The notes under the pieces were generated by a model, which was not told the origin of the DNA, did no database searches, and was given only the letters and a program-made list of their open reading frames with translations. A program made the position numbers and the translations under genes. From the NCBI GenBank assembly GCA_013151415.1, contig JAADII010000068.1, forward strand, positions 1-61,601: a DNA stretch of 61,601 nt, written 5' to 3'. This DNA comes from Chloroflexota bacterium. Lineage in GTDB: Bacteria > Chloroflexota > Anaerolineae > J102. Below are positions 25,952-33,059 of this stretch, in pieces. The stretch's first letter is position 1. Each line of letters opens with the position of its first letter.

Positions 25952-27124
25952 TCACCACACCTCCCCGCGTTCTCGGGCCTGCGCCACCAGGATGCAGGCC
26001 GGATCGCTTTCCATATAATCGCCGGTCACGCCGTATGCGCGCCCGCGTTGACCACCGCACACCTCGCGATACGCGCAGGTCCGACAGGGCCCCTTGAGAC
26101 GATCGTAGCTGCGCAAATCGCGAAATAGGGGGTGGTTGCGATAGATGTCCACAACGTCGTCGCGACGGACATTGCCGGCCGCGATGGGCAAAAAGCCGGA
26201 GGGTTCGATGTCGCCTATGTGTGAAATAAAGAGAAAGCCGTTTCCGTCATTAACGCCCTTGGTGGGGCGATGCAGACCATCGGCATATTGAAAACCCGCG
26301 CCTTGAAAGGTGATGGGTTCGTCGCCGTTTTGCTCGGCTTTTTTTCGTTCAATGGCCACGCGGCGATACATGGGCGCGGCCGTGGCTTTAATATCGAAAG
26401 GCGCTTTCTTCGACAGATCGTAAAGCCAGTTGAAGATGCGTTCGTGTTCTTCGGCCGAGACCATCCAATCGATCTGCCCGCGTCCTGTTGGCACCAGGAA
26501 AAACACCGACCATTGCACCGCATGCACCTCCTCGATAAAGGGAACCATTTCGGGCAGGATATCGACATTGTGTCGGGCCACGGTCGTGTTGATCTGGACG
26601 CTGAGCCCCACTTCGTGCGCGTTGTGCAAAATGTGCATGGTGCGCTTCCACGATCCCTCCACGCGGCGAAAATCGTCGTGGATGGCGGGGCGGGGCGCAT
26701 CCAGGCTCAATGCGATGCGCCGGATGCCGGCCTCTCTAGCGCGTTTCAACCGTTCCACCGTGGGGAGCGCGGTGGCCGTTGGCGTAAGCGAGCAGCGCAA
26801 TCCCTTTTCGTTGGCGTAGGCAATGAGATCGAAAAGATCGCGACGCATCATAGGATCGCCGCCAGTGAAAATGAGAATGGGATTGCCAAAATCGGCGATG
26901 CGATCGATGAGTTGAAGGGCCTCCTTCGTGGTCAGTTCGCGGGGATCGCGCTGGGGTTGAGCATTGGCGCGACAATGCACGCATGCATAAGCGCAGGCGC
27001 GCGTGACTTCCCAGGCGATGGTGAAGGGGGCTTTGTCGAAGTCGGCGTGCACCATGTTGCGATTATGCAAGGTGCGGTCCGCAGCCGCGGATTCACTTAA
27101 GTGGGGAGAGAGCAAGTCGTTCAT
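25952..27124 (-). CDS. Radical SAM/SPASM protein (heme-cluster type, TIGR04053-like)
   Basis: 390-residue enzyme with the radical SAM CxxxCxxC motif at C44, C48, C51 (TRACAYACVHC), GGDPMMR for SAM binding, and a C-terminal auxiliary-cluster region 'CRTCAYREVCGGQRGRAYGVTGDYMESDPAC'. It resembles radical SAM proteins found next to heme genes (NirJ/AhbC/AhbD relatives), including the 'F.IAWEVT.ACAY.C.HCRA' start; I lean to the TIGR04053 family. Probable target is a porphyrin side chain or a peptide; the neighbouring porphyrinogen oxidase favours the former. First gene of the minus-strand cluster. Start at 27124; no Shine-Dalgarno, and an ATG at 27055 is an alternative. Confidence 0.8.
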   Translation of the reverse strand: MNDLLSPHLSESAAADRTLHNRNMVHADFDKAPFTIAWEVTRACAYACVHCRANAQPQRDPRELTTKEALQLIDRIADFGNPILIFTGGDPMMRRDLFDLIAYANEKGLRCSLTPTATALPTVERLKRAREAGIRRIALSLDAPRPAIHDDFRRVEGSWKRTMHILHNAHEVGLSVQINTTVARHNVDILPEMVPFIEEVHAVQWSVFFLVPTGRGQIDWMVSAEEHERIFNWLYDLSKKAPFDIKATAAPMYRRVAIERKKAEQNGDEPITFQGAGFQYADGLHRPTKGVNDGNGFLFISHIGDIEPSGFLPIAAGNVRRDDVVDIYRNHPLFRDLRSYDRLKGPCRTCAYREVCGGQRGRAYGVTGDYMESDPACILVAQARERGEVW

Positions 27125-27446
27125 GTTGTCTGGGATCCATGATTCGATGAGTGTGTGGAGCGCCGAGTGGGCGACGCATGTGTGGACTTCATTATGGCGT
27201 AAAAGAATCCCGCCTGCCTATGATCGATGTCATGTTTGCTAAATTAGACCAAGTTTCATGAAGGTTTTTGCAATTTTACTCAGATTTATCTCGCGTTGCA
27301 AGTGCCGAAACCCCCTGCACTCCTTTGCTGCAGAGCAACGCATCCCGCGATATCATCCATTTATCATGAACCCCCTAATCGTCCGCTGTTATTTCATCCC
27401 CTCTCCATCCGAATTGAAATATTGGTGGGCGAAATGACGTCGTCCA
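27125..27446. other. Intergenic region without a recognised gene
   Basis: About 320 bases between the radical SAM start and the DUF5667 stop, both minus strand. No ORF with coding character. A TTGCT-GCAG-AGCAA stem is near 27,333 and GTCGTCCATCATCC (family A-like) near 27,440; neither is strong. The radical SAM promoter is expected here but was not identified. Confidence 0.45.
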
Positions 27447-28751
27447 TCATCCACCCATCCCGCCTCCGCCATGTCCCCCTCCGTGGTCGTTGGGAGTTGG
27501 GGTGGGGGCGGGAGTGGCATCGAGCGGAACCGTGGGCGTGGGTTCGGGCGTGCGACGACCGGGCCGATGGGGCGTGCGCGTGGGGCGTGGCGTCATATGG
27601 CCGCCAGGTCGATGAGGCGTGCGGGTGGGTGGCGGCGTCATATGGTCGTCAGGTCGATGAGGCGTGCGCGTTGGCGGCGGCGTCATATGACCCCCGGGTC
27701 GGTGGGGCGTGCGGGTGGGTGACGGCGTCATGTGGCCGGAATCAGGCGTGGGCTCGGGCGTCGAGATATCATCGGGCGTGGCGTGCATGGGCGGCCTGGG
27801 CATGCGATCGCGCTCAGGAATATCGGTGGGTCGAGAGAAGATGGGATGTGGTTTTTCATCCTCATGCCCAGCAGGCGGGGGGGGCGTCGAGGTGGGCGTA
27901 GGCGTGTTCGCGACCGTGGGCGAGGGGGTGGTGGTGGGTGTGACCGACGGCGTGGGTGACGACTCGATAGCGGGAGCGCCTTGAGGCGTTGAGGAAGGTT
28001 GTTCGGGCTGTAAGGCGCGAATGATCTGTTCCAGCCGTTGTATCTGTTCCTGAATCAGCGCCTGTTGGTCGGCTGGCGCGCTTTGGGCCAGTTGTCTGAG
28101 CTGGGCTTGTTGCGCTTCCAATTGCGCCTGAATTTGGGATGGTCGCGCCTGGGCCTGGCGCAAAGCGGCTTCGGCCCAGGCTTGCAACGCCTGCTGATAA
28201 CGCTGCAATGTGGCGGGAACGTAGGCGTATGCGCCTTTGGCCTGCAATGCCTGCGCTTCTTGCAAGCGTCGTTGCGCCTGCATGAACCGAACATCAGGCG
28301 AATATCCTGAAAGCGTGAGTTGCGCCTCTTCGGCGAGCAGTTTGACAGGATAGAGCAGATTATCGGGAAGCGCCTGCTGCGACGCATAAGCCGTGGCGGT
28401 GGCCCCCAGGAAGAGGAAGACCAATACGAGAACCAGCGGCGCCAACGCGGGTTTCATGTGGGGCCATTGCAGCCAGCCCGCCAACGCTTCCCAAACGCCC
28501 AATGATTTTGGTCGGCTTGCATGCGATTGCGAGCGCGGAGTCTCGGCCTGAATGCGTTCGAGCAGCCGGCTGCGCGCGGCCTGGCGGAACTCGGGCGGCG
28601 CGGTGATCTCCTTCGCCGCTTGCAACATGGCCGCGGCGCGCAGCAACGGCTCCAATTCCTGCCTATGCTCGGGATAGCGAGCCAGACAGGCTTGCAGCTC
28701 TTCGCCGGCCGTCAATGCAGTCAGGCATTGTTCGAGAATGCGTTCGTTCAT
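27447..28751 (-). CDS. DUF5667 domain membrane protein with Pro/Thr/His-rich repeat tail
   Basis: 434 residues. An N-terminal cytoplasmic part of ~110 residues (NERILEQCLTALTAGEELQACLARYPEH) precedes one membrane helix (LAPLVLVLVFLFLGATATAYA). Next comes the DUF5667 domain (LPDNLLYPVKLLAEEAQLTLS...), Gln/Ala-rich helices, then a ~150-residue low-complexity tail with four repeats of GHMTPxPTRTPHRPG and a Gly/His-rich end. Start overlaps the sigma-factor stop (ATGA), so it is probably the membrane anti-sigma or sensor partner. The N-terminal part resembles the start of similar Chloroflexota proteins encoded behind ECF sigma factors. Exposed His/Gly residues might bind metal; this is speculative. 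Confidence 0.82.
   Translation of the reverse strand: MNERILEQCLTALTAGEELQACLARYPEHRQELEPLLRAAAMLQAAKEITAPPEFRQAARSRLLERIQAETPRSQSHASRPKSLGVWEALAGWLQWPHMKPALAPLVLVLVFLFLGATATAYASQQALPDNLLYPVKLLAEEAQLTLSGYSPDVRFMQAQRRLQEAQALQAKGAYAYVPATLQRYQQALQAWAEAALRQAQARPSQIQAQLEAQQAQLRQLAQSAPADQQALIQEQIQRLEQIIRALQPEQPSSTPQGAPAIESSPTPSVTPTTTPSPTVANTPTPTSTPPPPAGHEDEKPHPIFSRPTDIPERDRMPRPPMHATPDDISTPEPTPDSGHMTPSPTRTPHRPGGHMTPPPTRTPHRPDDHMTPPPTRTPHRPGGHMTPRPTRTPHRPGRRTPEPTPTVPLDATPAPTPTPNDHGGGHGGGGMGG
27567..27735. repeat. In-frame tandem ~48-bp coding repeats in the DUF5667 gene
   Basis: Four imperfect copies of a unit encoding GHMTPxPTRTPHRPG(D), visible as repeated GGGCGTGCG...GGCGTCATATG blocks. Spacing by multiples of three keeps the frame; copy number could vary between strains. 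Confidence 0.8.
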
Positions 28752-29308
28752 GAGGCGACTCCGGCGGCGAGTTCGAGTTTGCCCGCCAGTTTTTTCAGGG
28801 CCCGGTGTTGCAACACCCGACACGCGCCTTCGCTTTTGCCTAAAATAGAGGCGATCTCTTTGAACGAGAGACCTTCGGTGAAGCGCAGGGTGAGAAGCGT
28901 TTGTTCATCGGGGCTGAGGGTGGCCAGGGCCGTTCGCAGTTGTTGCACATTTTCCTGGGCGATGATCTGGGAGAGCGGCGAGGGATCGCGATCGCGCGGG
29001 TGCCGGCCCGATTCGGTCAGGGCGTCGAGCGAAAGGTTTTGTTGCGCTTTGCGTCGGTGTTCGTCCACGACTCGGTTGTGCGCAATGCGATAGAGCCAGT
29101 GCAAGAAGGGGCGTTCGGGTCGAAAACGACCGATATTTTGCCACGCCCGCAGAAAGACATCCTCCGTCAAGTCCTCGGCCTGCTCTTGTGTTGGGACGCG
29201 CAAAGAGATATAGCGATAAATCGCATTCACGTGCCGGTCATATAGCAGGGCAAAGGCGTTTGCGTCTCCGCGTTGGGCGCGGGCGACAAGGGCGGCGTCG
29301 TCTTCCAT
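28748..29308 (-). CDS. ECF-type RNA polymerase sigma factor
   Basis: 186-residue group 4 sigma factor. Region 2 is 'DANAFALLYDRHVNAIYRYISLRV....QAEDLTEDVFLRAWQNIGRFRPE' with the D/E-rich -10 recognition helix, and region 4 is 'LSPDEQTLLTLRFTEGLSFKEIASILGKSEGACRVLQHRALKKL'. It should redirect polymerase to a small stress or envelope regulon, held in check by the overlapping DUF5667 membrane protein. The ATG at 29308 is preferred to an upstream TTG. A 13-bp perfect inverted repeat lies 80-111 bases upstream and could be the autoregulatory site. The DUF5666 gene just beyond is a likely target or third partner. Confidence 0.93.
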   Translation of the reverse strand: MEDDAALVARAQRGDANAFALLYDRHVNAIYRYISLRVPTQEQAEDLTEDVFLRAWQNIGRFRPERPFLHWLYRIAHNRVVDEHRRKAQQNLSLDALTESGRHPRDRDPSPLSQIIAQENVQQLRTALATLSPDEQTLLTLRFTEGLSFKEIASILGKSEGACRVLQHRALKKLAGKLELAAGVAS

Positions 29309-29387
29309 GCGTGGCAACTGGTGGGGGAATCGAGAATGGCCGTTACCAGATCAACGGTTGAGATGAGAGAATGTTACAATGTCGAAG

Positions 29388-29419
29388 AGATAATCATGCA
29401 CTCTGCTGCATGATTATCT
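29388..29419. promoter_or_regulatory. Perfect 13-bp inverted repeat upstream of the sigma-factor gene
   Basis: AGATAATCATGCA (29,388-29,400), loop CTCTGC, TGCATGATTATCT (29,407-29,419). It lies 80-111 bases ahead of the sigma-factor ATG (29,308) and is AT-rich, unlike the local GC-rich DNA. No U-run follows, so an operator or RNA structure is more likely than a terminator. Confidence 0.65.
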
Positions 29420-29548
29420 TACCCAATGTTTATGACGTAAGCTTGAACCCATTGTGACGTTTTTGTGAATGGCCGCACTACAAGACCTCCCCCATCCCGT
29501 CCCCGATTCGTTTCATCCTCGAATTCGTTGTCATTTTTCCTACGCAGT

Positions 29549-29585
29549 AAACCGCCGGGCGGAAACTCGATCCGCCCGGCGGTTT
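29549..29585 (-). terminator. Strong hairpin after the DUF5666 gene
   Basis: AAACCGCCGGGCGGA (29,549-29,563) and its perfect complement (29,571-29,585) form a 15-bp stem with a 7-base loop, 45 bases beyond the DUF5666 stop. On the minus strand the stem ends in GGTTT then ACTG, a short U-run. It probably ends the DUF5666 transcript before it reaches the sigma-factor region. Confidence 0.7.
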
Positions 29586-29629
29586 GGTTTGCGTGAAGCT
29601 AGACTCGGGCTACGATGGCGTTCGATCTA

Positions 29630-30583
29630 TCAGCTTCCGTGACGACCGCCGCCACCGCCATGGCCACCGCCACCGCCGTGGCCGCCGCCATGACCACCAT
29701 TGCCGCCGCCTTGGCCGCCACCGCCGCCGTGGTCGCCATCACCGCCATGGCCGCCGTGATCGCCCTCTCCACCATGACCGCCATTGCCATCATGGTTGCC
29801 ATCCATGTTGACCACAGCGATCATATAAGCAATGGCGTCGCCGTTATCATTATAGTAACCTGCCACCCGCACGGTCGCGCCCACCTGCAGTTCGCCATGC
29901 CATTCATTGAAGCGAGTCTCGTCGGTGGCCAAGAAGGTTTGCCCGGCCACGGTCCATTCGCCGAGTCGTCCCTCGGGCATTGCCTGGACTTCGCCAAACA
30001 GGCTCCAGGCGGCCTGGTGCGGGCCGCCCATATCTTCGGGCGTGGTCCCGATCATGCGTGCGATGGCCTGGCCGTTTTCGTCAACATAGCCCGCAGCCAC
30101 CACATAAGCGCCCACGGTCAAATCGCCAAAGCGTTCGCGGAAGATGGTCTGATCATCGGCCAAAATGCTCTGACCGGCGATAACCCATTGGCCCACCAGG
30201 CCTTCGGGCATGGCTTCGACCTGGCCAAAAATGCGCCACATATCCGCTTCTTGATGATCGTTCCAATAATCGGGCAAAGTGCGAACCACATAAGCGATCC
30301 GCTGATCGCCATCATAATAACCAACCGCTCGCACATAAGCGCCGATGACAAATTCGCCGTTCGCGTCGTCCAACACCGTGCGTTCGGTGACCGTGAAGGT
30401 TTCACCATCGATGGCCCATTCGCCAAGAGAGCCTTCGTTGGGCAGAGCAGTCAACTGCCCTGTAAGTTGCCAGTTGTTTCTTCCATGCCCTCCACCGCCG
30501 GGGCCGTGCGCACTGACCGCGACAGGGCTGAGCAACAGGGCTAAGGCCAAAACGAGTAGTATCCAACGGGTGTGTTTTTTCAT
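29630..30583 (-). CDS. Secreted protein with three DUF5666-like domains and Gly/His-rich tail
   Basis: 317 residues. A clear signal peptide (KKHTRWILLVLALALLLSPVAVSAHG) precedes three ~65-residue repeats, each opening with GxVxAMPEGxLGEWxIAGQ and ending VGAYVxAxGYYDxxGxAIA; these match the DUF5666 beta-barrel pattern. The last ~60 residues are nearly all Gly, His and Asp (GGHGGEGDHGGHGGDGDH...), a possible metal-binding or flexible tail. AAGGAGGATTTTCCC precedes the ATG at 30583. Probably an extracytoplasmic partner of the sigma/DUF5667 pair next door, as DUF5666 and DUF5667 genes often cluster. Ends with a strong hairpin terminator. Confidence 0.8.
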   Translation of the reverse strand: MKKHTRWILLVLALALLLSPVAVSAHGPGGGGHGRNNWQLTGQLTALPNEGSLGEWAIDGETFTVTERTVLDDANGEFVIGAYVRAVGYYDGDQRIAYVVRTLPDYWNDHQEADMWRIFGQVEAMPEGLVGQWVIAGQSILADDQTIFRERFGDLTVGAYVVAAGYVDENGQAIARMIGTTPEDMGGPHQAAWSLFGEVQAMPEGRLGEWTVAGQTFLATDETRFNEWHGELQVGATVRVAGYYNDNGDAIAYMIAVVNMDGNHDGNGGHGGEGDHGGHGGDGDHGGGGGQGGGNGGHGGGHGGGGGHGGGGGRHGS

Positions 30584-30754
30584 GGGAAAATCCTCCTTGA
30601 GAAAGATTGGGGTGATATTGAAGTGGGTGTTGTTTTGCAATCGGGGATTCTTTGCCATAAAGGCCGGTTGATGAGATGATAGAACGATGAAACTTTATCG
30701 ATACGGCCTTGAGCGTTGCCACTACCCCATTTAACGCATGAGTGGAGGATTTGT

Positions 30755-30760
30755 TACAAT
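30755..30760 (+). promoter_or_regulatory. -10 box directly before a start codon (possible leaderless mRNA)
   Basis: TACAAT at 30,755-30,760 lies only 6 bases before the phosphoesterase ATG (30,767). A weak TTAACG is 18 bases upstream. The GGAGG at ~30,744 is too far from the ATG (about 18 bases) for a normal ribosome-binding site. Confidence 0.5.
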
Positions 30761-30766
30761 AGATTT

Positions 30767-31510
30767 ATGCGCATCGCCGTTATTTCCGACATTCATTCCA
30801 ATCTTGTCGCGCTGAACGTGATTTTAGAAGCCATCGACGCGCTGGCGCCGGACGCGATCTGGTGTCTGGGTGACGTGGTGGGTTATGGGCCAGAGCCGGA
30901 AGCGTGTGTGTGCGTCGTGCGTGAACGCTCCGCCATTTGCCTGACCGGAAATCACGATCGCGCGGTGGCTGGTCAGCTTGCGTTGGAGGATTTCCACCCC
31001 GATGCGGCCGAGGCCGCGCTTTGGCAACGGGAGCATCTCTCGCAAGAAGCCCTGGCTTGGCTGCGCGAGCGGCCCGAGATGCTGGAAGAGGCCGGGATCA
31101 CGCTCGCGCACGGCAGCCCGCGCGATCCTGTGTGGGAATATGTCGTGGACGCGCGCACGGCCGCGCGTAATTTCGAATATTTTGAGACGCGACTCTGCCT
31201 GGTCGGACATAGCCATCTTGCCATCGCCTGGCGCGAAAAGAACCCAGGTTGGTGGACGCCGGGCGCCGATCTTGTGTGGGCAGAACCAAAAACGCCGTTG
31301 AATTTGAACGACGAACGCTGGATTCTCAACCCCGGAAGCGTGGGCCAGCCCCGCGACCACGACCCGCGCGCGTCCTTCGCCCTGCTCGACACGGACGCGA
31401 ACACCTGGACATGGCATCGCCATGAATACGATGTGGAAAGCGTGGCCAAGGCTATCTTCGAGGCCGGGTTGCCGCGACGCATGGGGTTGCGCCTGTTTGA
31501 GGGCTGGTGA
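30767..31510 (+). CDS. Metallophosphoesterase (YfcE/MJ0936-like)
   Basis: 247-residue calcineurin-like phosphoesterase with all five blocks: D-x-H in 'RIAVISDIHSN', GDxxGYGP in 'CLGDVVGYGPEP', 'LTGNHDRA', 'LAHGSPRDP' and 'LVGHSHLA', followed by 'NPGSVGQPRDHDPRASFALLD'. It should hydrolyse phosphodiesters or phosphomonoesters with two metal ions; the natural substrate is unknown. The N-terminus MRIAVISDIHS fixes the start at 30767 although a longer frame is open. A -10 box six bases upstream suggests a leaderless transcript. Stands alone, with a 405-base repeat-rich gap after it. Confidence 0.92.
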   Translation: MRIAVISDIHSNLVALNVILEAIDALAPDAIWCLGDVVGYGPEPEACVCVVRERSAICLTGNHDRAVAGQLALEDFHPDAAEAALWQREHLSQEALAWLRERPEMLEEAGITLAHGSPRDPVWEYVVDARTAARNFEYFETRLCLVGHSHLAIAWREKNPGWWTPGADLVWAEPKTPLNLNDERWILNPGSVGQPRDHDPRASFALLDTDANTWTWHRHEYDVESVAKAIFEAGLPRRMGLRLFEGW

Positions 31511-31915
31511 TGGCCGAAATGCGGAACCCAAATCGGGCTTCCGACGTCTTGAAAAATAGAACCGCAGATTTCACAGATTTTTCTCGTTCGCTTCCTGGAT
31601 GGTCTCCCCCGTCAGATGTTGACGTTTTTTTCGACACAAATGGACACGAATTCTACGAAAAAAGCGAAGAAATTCGTGTCTGCTTTGAAAATAGACGATA
31701 AGACCATAAGACGATAGGACGATGAGGTTAGGTTCGGCCATGGTCTCTTCGTCCTATGGTCCCATCGTCCCTTTCATCGGTGTCAGCGGGCCGCCGCCCG
31801 TGAAGCCCGCATTTTGTGCGAAAATGTGCGTCAATTGCAGTAAAACAAAAAACGTCGGAGCCAGCTTCGAAGTGAGTTTCAATTTGGCATCCCATATCTG
31901 GAGGAGAAAACGGTC
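31511..31915. other. Intergenic gap filled by short inverted repeats
   Basis: No gene seen in ~405 bases. It carries GCAGATTTCACAGATTT direct repeats near 31,563, a perfect 10-bp inverted pair GACACGAATT/AATTCGTGTC (31,643-31,652 and 31,671-31,680), and a family A element (31,693-31,770). The DUF4349 promoter must be in the last ~140 bases but is not evident. Confidence 0.6.
31693..31770. repeat. Inverted GACGATR array (family A, copy 6)
   Basis: Direct units AGACGATA, AGACCATA, AGACGATA, GGACGATG (31,693-31,725) face inverted units (TCTTCGTCC, TATGGTCC, CATCGTCC; 31,741-31,770). Centre and right half (GGTTAGG..., TGGTCTC.TCGTCCTAT.GTCCCATCGTCC) closely match the copy at 641-711, so the whole element, not just its units, was duplicated. 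Confidence 0.85.
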
Positions 31916-32839
31916 ATGAAACGCTATATTGTTGCGGTTGTTCTTGTTGTTCTGTTGATCTCGGCTCTGACCGCGTGCGCCGCGGCTACACGGCAAGAGG
32001 AGGCCCCGGCTCCGGTCATGGAGAGATTGGCCGTGGCCACGGTCGTGGTCGAAAGAGATGTCGCGGCCTGGTCCGTGCAACCCGAAACGGCCGCGGCGGT
32101 TTCCAGCGATGAAGTGCTCCAGGAGATCGCGCAGGCCGAGCGCAAGGTGATCTACAACGCCAATATGACCCTCACGGTCACCGACACGGATGCGACCGCG
32201 CGCAAGATCGAGGAGATGGCCACGAACATGGGCGGCTATGTGGCCAACATGAACGCATGGCGCGGACAGGGGGATATCATGTATTACACCATTACTTTGC
32301 GCATTCCCGCGGATCAGTTTGACGCCGCGCGCGAAGCCCTGCGCCAAATGGCCGTGCGCGTGGACAGCGACAACATCAGCACCGATGATGTCACCGACCA
32401 ATACTACGACATCGAGGCCAGGCTCAAGGCCCTGCGCGCGACCGAGACCGAACTGCTCGAGCTATTGGCCGAAACGCGCGAGCGCGGGGGAAGCGTCGAG
32501 GATATCATGAGCATTCACCGCGAATTAAGCCGCGTTCAGGGGGAGATCGAGTCGTTGCAGGGTCAGCTCAATCGTCTGGACAAACTCGTCGCCTTTTCCA
32601 CCATTAGCGTGGATTTGCGTCCTCATGAACTGGCCCAACCCATCACCACAGACGAATGGCAACCCCTCGAGACCCTGCGCAACAGCATTCGCACCCTGGT
32701 GCGCGCACTGCAAGGATTGCTCGATCTGACCATTTATCTGGTTGTCGTTGTCTTGCCCATTTTGTTGATTCTGGCCATTCCTCTGGCCCTGTTCGTTTTG
32801 CTCATCCGCCGCCTGGCTCGCCGCACAAAGAAAGAGTGA
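31916..32839 (+). CDS. DUF4349 lipoprotein
   Basis: 307 residues. Signal peptide with lipobox-like end (VLLISALTACAAA, Cys21) after a GGAGGAGAAAACGGTC ribosome-binding site. The DUF4349 region runs from 'ERKVIYNANMTLTVTDTDATARKIEEMA' through 'TLRIPADQFDAAREALRQ', 'DDVTDQYYDIEARLKALRATETELLELL' (coiled coil) to 'STISVDLRP'. A C-terminal membrane helix (YLVVVVLPILLILAIPLALFVLLI) and a basic end complete it. The two membrane anchors and central coiled coil suggest an envelope structural or sensory role; no activity is known for the family. Monocistronic. Confidence 0.87.
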   Translation: MKRYIVAVVLVVLLISALTACAAATRQEEAPAPVMERLAVATVVVERDVAAWSVQPETAAAVSSDEVLQEIAQAERKVIYNANMTLTVTDTDATARKIEEMATNMGGYVANMNAWRGQGDIMYYTITLRIPADQFDAAREALRQMAVRVDSDNISTDDVTDQYYDIEARLKALRATETELLELLAETRERGGSVEDIMSIHRELSRVQGEIESLQGQLNRLDKLVAFSTISVDLRPHELAQPITTDEWQPLETLRNSIRTLVRALQGLLDLTIYLVVVVLPILLILAIPLALFVLLIRRLARRTKKE

Positions 32840-33059
32840 AAGGCAGAGCAGAGCGAATCTCGGATGAAGCAGAGGGGAGAAACCAAAAAGCTATACTCGG
32901 GCCGGACGGCATCGCGGTCGTCCGGCCTTCGCCAGGCGTCATTTGGGATTCAAGAAGGTTGCGTGCGCCACAGCCTCGCTGTATCATACCCGGGCCTAAC
33001 CATTTGCGCTCAACCGTGAACGAGACGGTGTTCGCGGTCCGTCATGGATTTCAATTTTT

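Noticed and set aside
27567-27735. Tandem repeats as CRISPR or a mobile element
   Set aside because: The repeats are in frame and code for a Pro/Thr/His-rich tail in the DUF5667 protein.
29645-29805. GGN/CCN-rich repeat tract as a separate low-complexity locus
   Set aside because: It is the coding sequence for the Gly/His-rich tail of the DUF5666 protein.
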